DNA of 64,000 nucleotides, from the NCBI RefSeq assembly GCF_014836905.1, contig NZ_JACSPZ010000002.1:496001-560000 (forward strand). Reading direction: 5' to 3'. This DNA is from Solibacillus faecavium. Lineage in GTDB: Bacteria > Bacillota > Bacilli > Bacillales_A > Planococcaceae. The translations under genes and the position numbers were made by a program. This document shows, one piece after another, positions 16,862-25,827 of the stretch (its first letter is position 1; the number at the start of each line of letters is the position of its first letter). Under the pieces are notes generated by a model. That model was not told the origin of the DNA. It saw nothing but the letters and a program-made list of their open reading frames with translations, and did not search any database.

Positions 16862-17659
16862 TCACCTTCTTTTTAATAAATATGTAGCTAATAAAAGTGG
16901 GCTAACTCCCCATAGTGCTGTAAATAAGCTGTAATAAAATAGTCCGACTGTTGAATCATAAAATTTCACCAACTCATAGAAAGCCGGTCCTAAAACAGCT
17001 GACTGATCCGTAAATACAAAATAACTAAAGCGCAACCATTCAAGTGGATTTATATGGATGGATAACGAAATGAAAGTTTTCAATAAATTTTCCGAAATAA
17101 TGGTTCCTACCGCCATTAACACATACGATAAAATCAGTGTAATTATTGACCAAACACCTAAAGCAAGTGCTAGTGCGTGTAGCCTGTTTTTTGCTATCAC
17201 ACCTACGAAAATACTAAGTGATGTGAAAAGTAACAGCAAAATAAGAATAAATACGATGAACGGACCATTTAGTGAAATGCCGCCAAAAAAGCTCCCCATC
17301 ATATAGGAAAGTGTAATGGCTAATAGTGTAATGAATAAGAATACATTAAATAAGCCGATCCACTTCGTAAAAATATACTTACCATTGGACATCGGATAGG
17401 TTTTCAGTAAATTTAACCATCCTGATTCACGGTCCGCCGCTAGACTCATTGAACCAATTGTCAATATAAATAACGGAAGTAAAAATAATAATACGTTTAA
17501 CATTGCTGCTGATTGACGCGTAAATCCTTCTGCATCAGGCATTGCAATTTGTTGAATCATTAACACGGATGTAAAGGTAACAACAAATAATATGGTAACG
17601 ATTTGAAGCCATTTACTACGGATTAATTGCTTCATCTCAAGTTGAATAAACTTTATCAT
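16862..17659 (-). CDS. nosY: NosY-like ABC-2 permease
   Basis: The 265-residue membrane protein has six helices, with loop sequence AADRESGWLNLLKTYP after helix 2. That loop is typical of NosY/ABC-2 permeases, where it contacts the ATPase. ATG 17659 overlaps the nosL stop as ATGA and is preferred to the upstream ATG at 17680, which lacks a ribosome site. Position between nosL and nosF supports the NosY name over a generic permease. Confidence 0.8.
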   Translation of the reverse strand: MIKFIQLEMKQLIRSKWLQIVTILFVVTFTSVLMIQQIAMPDAEGFTRQSAAMLNVLLFLLPLFILTIGSMSLAADRESGWLNLLKTYPMSNGKYIFTKWIGLFNVFLFITLLAITLSYMMGSFFGGISLNGPFIVFILILLLLFTSLSIFVGVIAKNRLHALALALGVWSIITLILSYVLMAVGTIISENLLKTFISLSIHINPLEWLRFSYFVFTDQSAVLGPAFYELVKFYDSTVGLFYYSLFTALWGVSPLLLATYLLKRR

Positions 17660-18117
17660 TCGTGCGTATGGATTCCCCATTCAAAAGTTATTAAATCATC
17701 ATATTTAAGCTGTTTACCTTGTCCATTTTCATTCATATAAGCCTCCACACTTTCTTGTGATGCAAATGCAAGTACGCCGTAGTTCATAGGTGTCCAGTAG
17801 TTCGCTTCGTAGATGTACACGGCCTCTTTAACATTAATCCATTTATTTGTTGATTCATCTTTAATATATGCCGCCCCAATCTCGCTCTCGCCATTAGCGA
17901 TAATGTATTCCATCAAACAGCCTAAATCATCAAAAACGAGATGATCATTATTTTTAAACACAATTTGACCTGCGTAATCCATATGTGAAATTGTCATATT
18001 ACAAATTTCACATACATCTGTTTCTGCAGAAATTTCTTTCGGCTTGTATTCTTTATTGCCACAGCCTGCTAATAACATCATTGCAATAATAGTACTTATA
18101 ACTAATAGCCGTTTCAT
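17656..18117 (-). CDS. nosL: NosL-like copper-binding lipoprotein
   Basis: The 153-residue lipoprotein has lipobox LLAGC (Cys about 20) and the NosL core. That core includes CEICNMTISHMDYAGQI (two Cys and Met ligands, about 39-55), FDDLGCLMEY and YWTPMNYGVLAFAS. NosL is a Cu(I) chaperone for nitrous oxide reductase. ATG 18117 has GGAGG 8 bases upstream and overlaps the nosD stop as ATGA. Confidence 0.88.
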   Translation of the reverse strand: MKRLLVISTIIAMMLLAGCGNKEYKPKEISAETDVCEICNMTISHMDYAGQIVFKNNDHLVFDDLGCLMEYIIANGESEIGAAYIKDESTNKWINVKEAVYIYEANYWTPMNYGVLAFASQESVEAYMNENGQGKQLKYDDLITFEWGIHTHE

Positions 18118-19388
18118 CTTAATTTCCTCCAAATACTAAATAATACGAATAAACTTGCCGTACTTCCCAATAGATGTAGCCAGTTCAGTTGAATGCTTTG
18201 TTCTTTTTTCTCCGTCGTCATAAGCGGATTTTTATCAACTAAGACCATATTTTGTGTATCGGAGAGTTGCTGATCCAATTTATTAAGTAATGTGACACTA
18301 GGGGATTCTACATAATACTGATACACGGGCTTACGCACCATCCATTGTCCAAAACTTGTGAATGAATGGTAGTCTGTATCGCCTAATCCATCAGCATTGA
18401 AATCATAGCCGTTATAATCGTCATAATGGTTACGATTTAACACAAAGCCAATTTCGTCTGACCGAGCCGTTAATATATTACCTTGAAACTCATTTTCAGT
18501 AACTGTTACGGTTGGTGACCTTCTACTGTGAATGACCGTTCCATTTGACTGAAACATATTCTTGCTAAATGCTGTATTCTTTACTTGATTCCAAATCGTC
18601 GCAGTCGTATTTTCCTTAAATATATTATTCGTGATTTGCGCTTCTTCAATATCATATAAATACATGCCGTTACTGTTTAATTGAAGCTGTCTCTCGATTT
18701 GGTTATGGGCAATATAAGCATTTTCAACGACCATAATCGTCATGCCCGATACATTATTCTTAACCGTATTGTGTTGCAGCTGTATATTAGTACCATACAT
18801 GAAATGCAATCCATACCGCCCATCTTCAACTATCGTATGTTGGACGTCTACATTTTTTGTTTTCTCAAAATACATACCATCTTGAACATTTTGAACCGAA
18901 AGTTTTTTTACTGTAATTTGTTCCCCTTCAAATAGGCTAATCCCGTTAGGCTTTTTTGAAAAATGCCCTTCTTTTCTTCCTTCTATTTTTAAGTCGGAAA
19001 GAGTAACATTTTTTACGCGATAAAACTCCATACCGTTTTCATCAATAATAAGGTTCAAATTTTTAAATTCAATCTCTTCACTGTCTTCAACAAGTACAGG
19101 TGCTTGTTCCGTTTCAAATTGAATTGCTTGAAGAGTAATATTATTTGTATCCGCTATTGTAATTCCTGTGGATAAGGACATAATTTTTGTTTCTTTGTCG
19201 CCAATGATTGTAATAGGTTTTGTAATGGTGACTGGCCCTTCGTACGTTTTGTTTTTTAAATAAAGCGTACTATTGGGACTAGTTTCGTCTATTAACTGCT
19301 GTAAGCTTTCAGCTGCTACGCTATGTGAAACGTAGGGAAGGAAAGTAAATAGCAGCGTAAAAACAGCCCATTTCATTAATTTTTTCAT
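18114..19388 (-). CDS. nosD: NosD-like exported right-handed beta-helix protein
   Basis: The 424-residue protein has a signal peptide ending near SVAAES. About 300 residues of parallel beta-helix (CASH/PbH1 repeats) follow, with strings such as GLHFMYGTNIQLQHNTVKNN, and a C-terminal membrane helix (about 400-418) ends WRKLR. NosD is the extracytoplasmic part of the NosDFY complex. ATG 19388 has AGAGGTG 10 bases upstream; TTG 19394 is an alternative. It is tightly coupled to nosL. Confidence 0.88.
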   Translation of the reverse strand: MKKLMKWAVFTLLFTFLPYVSHSVAAESLQQLIDETSPNSTLYLKNKTYEGPVTITKPITIIGDKETKIMSLSTGITIADTNNITLQAIQFETEQAPVLVEDSEEIEFKNLNLIIDENGMEFYRVKNVTLSDLKIEGRKEGHFSKKPNGISLFEGEQITVKKLSVQNVQDGMYFEKTKNVDVQHTIVEDGRYGLHFMYGTNIQLQHNTVKNNVSGMTIMVVENAYIAHNQIERQLQLNSNGMYLYDIEEAQITNNIFKENTTATIWNQVKNTAFSKNMFQSNGTVIHSRRSPTVTVTENEFQGNILTARSDEIGFVLNRNHYDDYNGYDFNADGLGDTDYHSFTSFGQWMVRKPVYQYYVESPSVTLLNKLDQQLSDTQNMVLVDKNPLMTTEKKEQSIQLNWLHLLGSTASLFVLFSIWRKLR

Positions 19389-19457
19389 AAGCAAAATGCA
19401 CCTCTATTAACGGTGTGTATACAGAGATTAGTCGCTTTCAGACGAATCACCTGCTGA

Positions 19458-20096
19458 TTATTCTCCATCATTGTGCTTTAGTTCTTCCCCTTCATGATGG
19501 ACATGACCATCTTCAGGATCATGCTTGTCAATATTTTCTCCCGCTTTCATTTTTGCTTTACGGCGTTCTAAAGCTTGTTGACGTACTTTTGTATAGGATG
19601 TCAATTCCGATCCTTCATTTTCATCCATATACGTTTTGGCATCATCTTCATATTTAAAGAAAATATAACCCCAGTTCATCGGTGATTTTAACTTTGTTTT
19701 GACAATATAAGCTTGCTCTACGTTAAACCAATTTAATGTTTTATAATCACGTACAAATTTTTCATTTACTTCTACGTTGGCAAACTCAGCATTCAGTAAA
19801 CAACCGATATCATCATAAAATGCAATGGACCCGTCCTCTTTAATTGCCTGAGCCGAGAATACACCCATTTCATGATCTTTTGTATAAACTTTCATATTAC
19901 ACATGGCGCATACTGTATCTTCTGTAGGCTCTTGCAAACGTGCATCCTGCGTCCAATCCTTCTCGGCAATTTGTTCAACTTCCTGCTGCTGTGCAGATTC
20001 TTCGTTTGAAACTGTTGGCTCATTCTTCTCTTCAGTTTGGTTGCAAGCTGATAATAACATTGTGATTATTCCTGCCAATAATATTTTTTTAAACAC
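19458..20096 (-). CDS. nosL: Second NosL-like lipoprotein with a His-rich tail
   Basis: The 212-residue lipoprotein has lipobox LLSAC and a linker rich in E/Q. The NosL-type core contains VCAMCNMKVYTKDHEMGVF, DDIGCLLN and LKSPMNWGYIFF. A C-terminal extension carries HDPEDGHVHHEGEELKH, six His in a short acidic stretch, a likely metal-binding tail absent from the other NosL here. The start is taken as GTG 20096 with GGAG 8 bases upstream; ATG 20102 is possible. It is the first gene of the operon. Confidence 0.82.
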   Translation of the reverse strand: MFKKILLAGIITMLLSACNQTEEKNEPTVSNEESAQQQEVEQIAEKDWTQDARLQEPTEDTVCAMCNMKVYTKDHEMGVFSAQAIKEDGSIAFYDDIGCLLNAEFANVEVNEKFVRDYKTLNWFNVEQAYIVKTKLKSPMNWGYIFFKYEDDAKTYMDENEGSELTSYTKVRQQALERRKAKMKAGENIDKHDPEDGHVHHEGEELKHNDGE

Positions 20097-20204
20097 GTAC
20101 ATCACTCCATTTCTTATATTTCGCTTACTATGATAACACTTGGTTAGAATATTATATTTGACAAAGTAATCACAATATTTTGTGCTAATTGTGAAATTTT
20201 TATA

Positions 20205-20220
20205 ATACCCATGTAGGTAT
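20205..20220. promoter_or_regulatory. CsoR/CstR-type operator upstream of the nos operon
   Basis: ATACCCATGTAGGTAT differs by one base from the site at 23221-23236 before the CoA-disulfide reductase. The ATACC-N6-GGTAT dyad is typical of CsoR-family repressors, which sense copper (CsoR) or persulfide (CstR). It lies about 110 bases upstream of the first gene. A TATTAT -10 candidate overlaps its downstream edge on the minus strand. Confidence 0.7.
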
Positions 20221-20237
20221 AAAAAATCCCATAAATA

Positions 20238-20263
20238 AAAGCCGCTAAATTTCGCGGCTTTAA
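20238..20263 (-). terminator. Terminator of the CoA-disulfide reductase operon
   Basis: AAAGCCGC-N7-GCGGCTTT is followed on the minus strand by TTATTTAT. It separates the 23165-20391 operon from the nos promoter. Confidence 0.88.
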
Positions 20264-20390
20264 ATGACTATTTTTTGTTTGTTATATCAATATATTTATC
20301 TACCTTTAATTCTCGAGATCTTTGACACTATATGATACCCATTTGAAAATTTTTTTCAAACGGTAGATTGAGGTGGAGCATAAACATCAA

Positions 20391-21437
20391 TTATTCACTC
20401 AATAATGATTCATATTTTTTGATTAATTGGCGCAATCCTTCTTCACTTACCGGACCTACAATCCGTTCAAGCTCTTCCCCCTGTGCATTAAGCAATACCG
20501 TCGTAGGAATGGATTTTACTTGGAAAGCTTTTCCTACTGCATCATCCTCATCCCTTAAGATTGGATACGTCACGCTGTATGTTTCCATAAAATCTGTAAG
20601 TGCTTCTTCCCCGTTGTCACGTGCCGTTAAATTAATACCGATTAAAGCAACCCCCATAGGTAAGCTATCAGCAAAACTTTGCAAATGGGGCATCTCCGCT
20701 TTACATGGCGGGCACCACGTTGCAAAAAAATTAACAACCGTTAAAGATTGTTCCTGGTCAGACAGGCGATATTGTTCACCTGTCGTAGCTGGTAAATCAA
20801 TCGCTGCACGGGTCGTTGTCGTTATGTTTTCTTCAACATCCATTAGCATCATTGCAACTAAGCTTAAAAGTCCTGCACCTGCTATATATTGAGCATGCTT
20901 CGTTCTAAAATAAACTGTTAGTAATACGGCGACATGAAAAAGCGTAAAGCTAGAAATAAAGCCGTCTAACCACATGAGCAGGAAAAATTGAACGAGCAAA
21001 ACATGCTGACTTTTTATTCGTTCAATTAAAATAAGGGTAAAAATCCACAAACCTGCAACAAACCACTGTTCCTGAAAACTGTTAAAAATAAGCTGATAAA
21101 TGGCGACAAGTCTTACCCAATACATCCAGCCAACTTCCCAATCAAACAATTCCCGTTTTCTATACAATAGGAAAGCAACAACTGCCAGTGCTAACAGATG
21201 GCCTTTTAAACCACCATCAAAATAAATTAGTGATAATGGTGCTTGAAAGAAATCTGAGCTTGAAAAAAGAATATAACTGAACTTCCAAATGAAAATATAA
21301 GTATAAAGCAAATGTTCAATTAGTTTAGTTGTTGCTCCATCCGAATGGCGACTACGAAAATCGCTATAAAGGATGGCAATGATCAATGCGAGCCATGCAA
21401 TCGGAATATTTACTTGTCCCAATGTTAAATATGTCAT
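20391..21437 (-). CDS. Polytopic membrane protein fused to a TlpA thioredoxin domain
   Basis: The 348-residue protein has an N-terminal ~200-residue region with six or seven membrane helices. A TlpA-like thioredoxin domain (about 210-345) follows, with active site FFATWCPPCKAEMPHL and cis-Pro loop KSIPTTVLL. The membrane part is not CcdA/DsbD-like by eye and I do not recognise it. Its gene follows the CoA-disulfide reductase by 36 bases on the same strand, sharing its promoter and operator. A role in thiol or persulfide transfer across the membrane is plausible but inferred. AAGGAATG lies 4 bases before ATG. Confidence 0.75.
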   Translation of the reverse strand: MTYLTLGQVNIPIAWLALIIAILYSDFRSRHSDGATTKLIEHLLYTYIFIWKFSYILFSSSDFFQAPLSLIYFDGGLKGHLLALAVVAFLLYRKRELFDWEVGWMYWVRLVAIYQLIFNSFQEQWFVAGLWIFTLILIERIKSQHVLLVQFFLLMWLDGFISSFTLFHVAVLLTVYFRTKHAQYIAGAGLLSLVAMMLMDVEENITTTTRAAIDLPATTGEQYRLSDQEQSLTVVNFFATWCPPCKAEMPHLQSFADSLPMGVALIGINLTARDNGEEALTDFMETYSVTYPILRDEDDAVGKAFQVKSIPTTVLLNAQGEELERIVGPVSEEGLRQLIKKYESLLSE

Positions 21438-21473
21438 GTTTCATTCCTTTCCAATCGCAGAGCTCCCAAAACG

Positions 21474-23165
21474 TTACTTAAAGTTATAAGCTGTGACAAT
21501 TGGTTCACGATTGTTCACTTGATCTTGATAGTATTCATATAAGGAAATACCTAAAAATGAACCCGAGATATTCGCTACATTTGTATAGCCACTATTATTA
21601 AGTGCCATTACTGCATTATAGCTACGCTGTGATGAACGGCAATGTACATAAACAGGAACATCTGTCGGAATTTCTTCCATACGCTCACGTAATTCGCTCA
21701 GTGGAATATTTACAGCCCCTTTTAACGCCCCTTGCGCAAACTCATTTGCTTCACGCACATCGACAATAAAAGCATCTTCTTCTACTAAACGGCGTACATC
21801 GTTCACACGCACTTGCTTGAAGCGACCCGCCATTAAATTTGTTGCCACTAAAGCCGCTAAATTCACAACATCTTTTGCTGTACTAAACATAGGCGAATAC
21901 GAAAGCTCCAACTCTTTTAAGTCCTCAATTGTCCCGTTCATTGTAATCAATGTCGCAATAACATCAATTCGCTTATCTGCATTACCTTTTCCGATTGCTT
22001 GCGCACCGACAATACGACCCGTAGGCAACTCATAAACTAACTTGAAATGAAGGGGGTTACTTGAAGGCATTAAACCGACTTTATCCGGTGCAATAATATA
22101 TACGGCCTCCACTAATAAACCCATTTCCTTTGCAGTACGCTCATTTAATCCCGTAGACGCTGCTGCATAGTCAAAAACTTGAATGCTTGATGATCCGATG
22201 ACACCTTTATTTAAGACCGGAATTCCATACATATGATCTGCTACCGCACGTGCCTGACGTTGAGCAGGACCAGCAAGAGCTAAACGCGTTTGTTTGTTCA
22301 TCAGACGGTGATACACCTCGATGGCATCGCCAACTGCATAAATATTCGGGTCGCTTGTTTGGTAATTTTGATTAACTTTAATTGCACCCTTTTCTCCAAT
22401 TTCTAAGCCTGCTTCTGTAGCTAAAGTAGTTTCCGGGCGTACACCAATTGCTAAAACGACAATGTCAGCAGCGACTTCTTTACCTGAATTTAACTTAATC
22501 AAATTCGGCGTGATTTCTGCTAAGCCATCACCGACGATTAACTCGACACCTTGATCAACCATTTCTTTGTGTAAAATTTGCGCCATGTCGTCATCAAACG
22601 GTGTTAAAATTTGTGGTGCAAATTCGACAAGCGATACATTTCTACCTGCTAAACGTAGATTTTCCGCTACTTCCACTCCGATAAATCCTCCACCAATTAC
22701 CGCAATGTTTTGGGCGTCATTTTCTACAATTGCATTATGTAAACGCTCAATATCCACAACATTTCTTACGGTAAATACATGAGGCAGGTCGTTACCCGGC
22801 AATTTCGGTACGATTGGACTCGCACCCGGAGATAACACTAATTGATCGTAGCTTTCTGTTGTTCGTTCGCCTGTAACGGTATTTTTTACTGTCACCATCT
22901 TGTCTGCACGATTAATAGCAATAACCTCACTATTAATGCGGGCATCAATGTTATGCTTAGCTTCAAATGAATCCGGTGTCATCATTAACAGCTTCTTGCT
23001 ATCTGCAACAACTCCACTTAAATAAAACGGTAATGAACAATTCGAAAATGATACATGTGGTCCTTTTTCAAACATCACAATTTCTGCCTGCTCGTCTAAA
23101 CGACGAATCCTTGCTGCTGCAGAAGCACCGCCTGCAACCCCACCAATAATGACTACTTTTTTCAT
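21474..23165 (-). CDS. cdr: CoA-disulfide reductase with C-terminal rhodanese domain
   Basis: The 563-residue flavoprotein is a CoADR-RHD fusion. The FAD motif is VVIIGGVAGGASAAARIRR (1-25). The single catalytic Cys sits in SFSNCSLPFYLSG. The NAD(P)H motif is IAVIGGGFIGVEVAENLR, and the second FAD motif is NIYAVGDAIEV. The C-terminal rhodanese domain (about 460-555) has its active Cys in VYVHCRSSQRSYNA. Such enzymes reduce CoA persulfide/disulfide and polysulfide with NAD(P)H. ATG 23165 has GGGAGG 7 bases upstream. A CsoR/CstR-type operator sits between its -35 and -10, fitting control by reactive sulfur. Confidence 0.92.
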   Translation of the reverse strand: MKKVVIIGGVAGGASAAARIRRLDEQAEIVMFEKGPHVSFSNCSLPFYLSGVVADSKKLLMMTPDSFEAKHNIDARINSEVIAINRADKMVTVKNTVTGERTTESYDQLVLSPGASPIVPKLPGNDLPHVFTVRNVVDIERLHNAIVENDAQNIAVIGGGFIGVEVAENLRLAGRNVSLVEFAPQILTPFDDDMAQILHKEMVDQGVELIVGDGLAEITPNLIKLNSGKEVAADIVVLAIGVRPETTLATEAGLEIGEKGAIKVNQNYQTSDPNIYAVGDAIEVYHRLMNKQTRLALAGPAQRQARAVADHMYGIPVLNKGVIGSSSIQVFDYAAASTGLNERTAKEMGLLVEAVYIIAPDKVGLMPSSNPLHFKLVYELPTGRIVGAQAIGKGNADKRIDVIATLITMNGTIEDLKELELSYSPMFSTAKDVVNLAALVATNLMAGRFKQVRVNDVRRLVEEDAFIVDVREANEFAQGALKGAVNIPLSELRERMEEIPTDVPVYVHCRSSQRSYNAVMALNNSGYTNVANISGSFLGISLYEYYQDQVNNREPIVTAYNFK

Positions 23166-23220
23166 CTTGAACCCTCCCATAAATTACACTAACTATGTTT
23201 TTTCTTCTTATCCACATATT

Positions 23221-23236
23221 ATACCCCTGTAGGTAT
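23221..23236. promoter_or_regulatory. CsoR/CstR-type operator inside the cdr promoter
   Basis: ATACCCCTGTAGGTAT sits inside a longer palindrome, ATTATACC-N6-GGTATAAT (23218-23239). On the minus strand TTGACA and TAATAT are 17 bases apart and enclose the dyad, so repressor binding would block the promoter. CstR itself is not in this window. Confidence 0.78.
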
Positions 23237-23309
23237 AATGTCAATTTTTTTATGACGAATATTACCTTACTTGTAGCTTTTTAATAGATGTTCCAATCAC
23301 ACACCTAAA

Positions 23310-23344
23310 TAAAAAGACGACCGACAAGTTGATTGTCGATCGTC
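23310..23344 (-). terminator. Second tandem terminator after the yng operon
   Basis: On the minus strand GACGATCGACAA..TTGTCGGTCGTC is followed by TTTTTATTT. Together with the hairpin at 23435-23478 it insulates cdr from the long upstream operon. Confidence 0.85.
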
Positions 23345-23434
23345 CAAACTAATCCGTAAATAATAACCGTATAGACAATGACGATATTTTAGTAAATATA
23401 AGGTAATTTATTTTTTCTTAATTTTTAAAAATAT

Positions 23435-23478
23435 AAAAGGCTAACATTGCTATTAACAAGCGAAGCTAGCCCTTTTTT
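23435..23478 (-). terminator. First terminator after the yng operon
   Basis: On the minus strand GGGCTAGC pairs with GTTAGCCT across an 18-base loop, followed by TTTTATATTTT. It lies 15 bases after the carboxyltransferase stop. Confidence 0.8.
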
Positions 23479-23492
23479 GTTCTGTTATAGGA

Positions 23493-25031
23493 TTATACTG
23501 GACTGACACCATGCTTGCGTTCTGTGAATGTCAGATTTTTTGTTTTGTACGCTTCGAGGCGAATCTCCAATGTCTTGCGCAGTTCGTTCGGTTCAATCAC
23601 ATCATCAATGATTAACTCCGATGCCAGACGATACACATCGATTTCTTCCTGGTACTCTTCCCGCTTCTGATCGATAAATGCGGCCTGCTCTTCTTTTGGC
23701 AAAGCTGCAATTTTATTTGCATATACCGCATTGATAGCTGCTTCCGGTCCCATTACAGCGATTTGTGCACCTGTTAAAGCAATGCATACATCTGGTTCAA
23801 ATGCTGGACCCGCCATTGCATAAAGTCCCGCACCATAGGCCTTGCGGACAATAACCGTGATTTTCGGTACTGTCGCTTCACTCATCGCATAAATCATTTT
23901 CGCGCCATGACGAATAATTCCCATCTTCTCAACATTTGTACCAATCATAAATCCAGGCACGTCTGCTAGGAAAATTAACGGAATGTGGAATGCATCACAT
24001 AAGTTGATGAATTTTGCAGCTTTATCAGCTGAATCATGGAATAACACGCCACCTTTAACGCGCGGTTGATTGGCGATAATACCGACAGATTGGCCATTAA
24101 TACGCCCAAAGCCTGTAATGATTTCAGGAGCAAATAGCTTTTTCACCTCACAGAATGAGCCTTCGTCAATAATACGGTCAATTAAATCATACATATTGAA
24201 CGGTGCATTTTGGTTTGCAGGGATGATTTCCTCAATCGACTTTTCAAACGTTTTCGGCAATTTTGGCTCTTCCACATTCGGCTTGTTTTTAAAGTTATCT
24301 GGGAAATAGCTGATGTATTGTCTTGCGTAAGCAATTGCCTCTTCCTCTGTTTTCGCTAGTACATCACCACAACCTGAAACTGAACAGTGCATTTTTGCCC
24401 CACCCATCGTTTCAAGATCGACCTTTTCCCCTATGACCATCTCCGCCATACGCGGTGATCCTAAGTACATGGAAGCATTCCCTTCCACCATAACTACTAC
24501 ATCACAGAATGCGGGAATATACGCACCACCTGCTGCTGAAGGTCCGAATAATAGACAAATTTGCGGAATACGGCCAGATAATTTGACCTGATTGTAAAAG
24601 ATGCGGCCTGCTCCTCGGCGGCCGGGGAACATCTCCAGTTGATCCGTAATACGGGCACCTGATGAGTCTACTAAATAAAGTAGCGGGACATTAAGTTTTT
24701 CAGCCGTCTCCTGAATACGGATAATTTTCTCAACCGTTAGCTTTCCCCAAGAGCCCGCTTTTACTGTTGAGTCATTTGCCATTACACATACAGTTCGCCC
24801 ATGAATTTTCCCGATCCCTGTGACAACGCCGTCTGCAGGTAGGTCACCTGCAAGTACATTAGCAAACGTTCCATCCTCTGCCTGTAACCCTTCATCAAAG
24901 AGGAGCTCCAAACGCTCTCGAACAAATAATTTTCCTTGTTCCTGATTTTTTTCATGATACTTTTCATGACCGCCCTTTAACACATTATTCTTCATTTCTT
25001 GGTGTTTGTTTTCAACTGTCAATTTTGTCAT
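23493..25031 (-). CDS. yngE: Methylcrotonyl-CoA carboxylase-type carboxyltransferase subunit
   Basis: The 512-residue biotin-dependent carboxyltransferase has both crotonase-fold halves. GPSAAGGAYIPAFCD lies in the N half. ITVIVRKAYGAGLYAM lies in the C half, where the acyl-CoA and carboxybiotin sites meet. Gene order equals Bacillus subtilis yngJ-I-H-HB-G-F-E, so this is the YngE equivalent. With the biotin carboxylase and BCCP it carboxylates 3-methylcrotonyl-CoA in leucine breakdown. The start is ATG 25031 with AGGAGG 9 bases upstream; the ATG at 25040 abuts the ribosome site. A propionyl-CoA substrate is possible but less likely beside HMG-CoA lyase. Confidence 0.9.
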   Translation of the reverse strand: MTKLTVENKHQEMKNNVLKGGHEKYHEKNQEQGKLFVRERLELLFDEGLQAEDGTFANVLAGDLPADGVVTGIGKIHGRTVCVMANDSTVKAGSWGKLTVEKIIRIQETAEKLNVPLLYLVDSSGARITDQLEMFPGRRGAGRIFYNQVKLSGRIPQICLLFGPSAAGGAYIPAFCDVVVMVEGNASMYLGSPRMAEMVIGEKVDLETMGGAKMHCSVSGCGDVLAKTEEEAIAYARQYISYFPDNFKNKPNVEEPKLPKTFEKSIEEIIPANQNAPFNMYDLIDRIIDEGSFCEVKKLFAPEIITGFGRINGQSVGIIANQPRVKGGVLFHDSADKAAKFINLCDAFHIPLIFLADVPGFMIGTNVEKMGIIRHGAKMIYAMSEATVPKITVIVRKAYGAGLYAMAGPAFEPDVCIALTGAQIAVMGPEAAINAVYANKIAALPKEEQAAFIDQKREEYQEEIDVYRLASELIIDDVIEPNELRKTLEIRLEAYKTKNLTFTERKHGVSPV

Positions 25032-25047
25032 TTCTTCCATCCTCCTT

Positions 25048-25827
25048 TTATTTGCCTCTGTAAGCTGGTGGTCGTTTTTCTTGGAAAGCCTTCAATCCTT
25101 CTATCCGGTCTTCCGTTTGTAGTAATCGGCTATATGCCAATGATTCGATTTGGAGTCCGGTAGAAATATCTGTCTGCATCCCCTGATTGATCGCCGTTTT
25201 TGCCTGTATGAGTGAAAGTGGTGCATTTTTGGCGATTTCGTACGCAAGCTCCTTGGCCTGTTCAAGCAATTTTTCTGGCTGGGTAATGTGCTCAATCATC
25301 CCGTACTGATACGCTTCCTCCGCTGTCAGACGACGGGCAGTGTAAATTAGCTCTTTTGCCTTTCCTATACCAATTAGACGAGGAAGACGCTGTGTCCCGC
25401 CTGCTCCTGGAATAATGCCAAGTGCTGTTTCAGTCAAGCCCATTTTTGCCGTATTGCTAGCTATACGAATATCACATGCAAGTGCTAGCTCCAGACCTCC
25501 TCCAAACGCAACACCATTAATAGCAGCGATAACTGGCTGGGCAAGCGCTTCAAAATGATTCATCGTCTTTCCAATTAGTGCAATGGTTTTTCGAGTTTCT
25601 CCCTCATTCATCCCTTTACGTTCCTTTAGGTCGGCTCCAGCACAGAAGGCCTTTTCTCCGTCCCCGGTAACAATAACAACACGGATAGAACGATCATCGT
25701 GAATTGCTTCTAGTGCCTCATTGATTTCATGTAACATTTGAACAGATAGCGCATTAGCGGCCTCCGCTCTCATAAACGTGACCACTGCTACCCCGTCTTG
25801 CACCTCTACTTTTACGAAATTTGGCAT
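25048..25827 (-). CDS. yngF: Enoyl-CoA hydratase, probably methylglutaconyl-CoA hydratase
   Basis: This 259-residue crotonase-family enzyme has the oxyanion-hole motifs FCAGADLKER (about 62-71) and GVAFGGGLELALACDIRIAS (about 105-124). The catalytic Glu pair lies in GLTETALGIIPGAGGTQRL. In this operon it should hydrate 3-methylglutaconyl-CoA to HMG-CoA. It overlaps the HMG-CoA lyase gene by 16 bases. Confidence 0.9.
   Translation of the reverse strand: MPNFVKVEVQDGVAVVTFMRAEAANALSVQMLHEINEALEAIHDDRSIRVVIVTGDGEKAFCAGADLKERKGMNEGETRKTIALIGKTMNHFEALAQPVIAAINGVAFGGGLELALACDIRIASNTAKMGLTETALGIIPGAGGTQRLPRLIGIGKAKELIYTARRLTAEEAYQYGMIEHITQPEKLLEQAKELAYEIAKNAPLSLIQAKTAINQGMQTDISTGLQIESLAYSRLLQTEDRIEGLKAFQEKRPPAYRGK

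Noticed and set aside
20171-20184. CACAATATTTTGTG as an Fnr or Rex site before the nos operon
   Set aside because: It is a real dyad, but it matches neither TGTGA-N6-TCACA nor TTGTGAA-N4-TTCACAA well enough, and AT richness makes such dyads common.
23310-23478. Small RNA gene between the yng and cdr operons
   Set aside because: The two strong hairpins are better explained as tandem terminators on the minus strand; no promoter for a separate RNA is evident.
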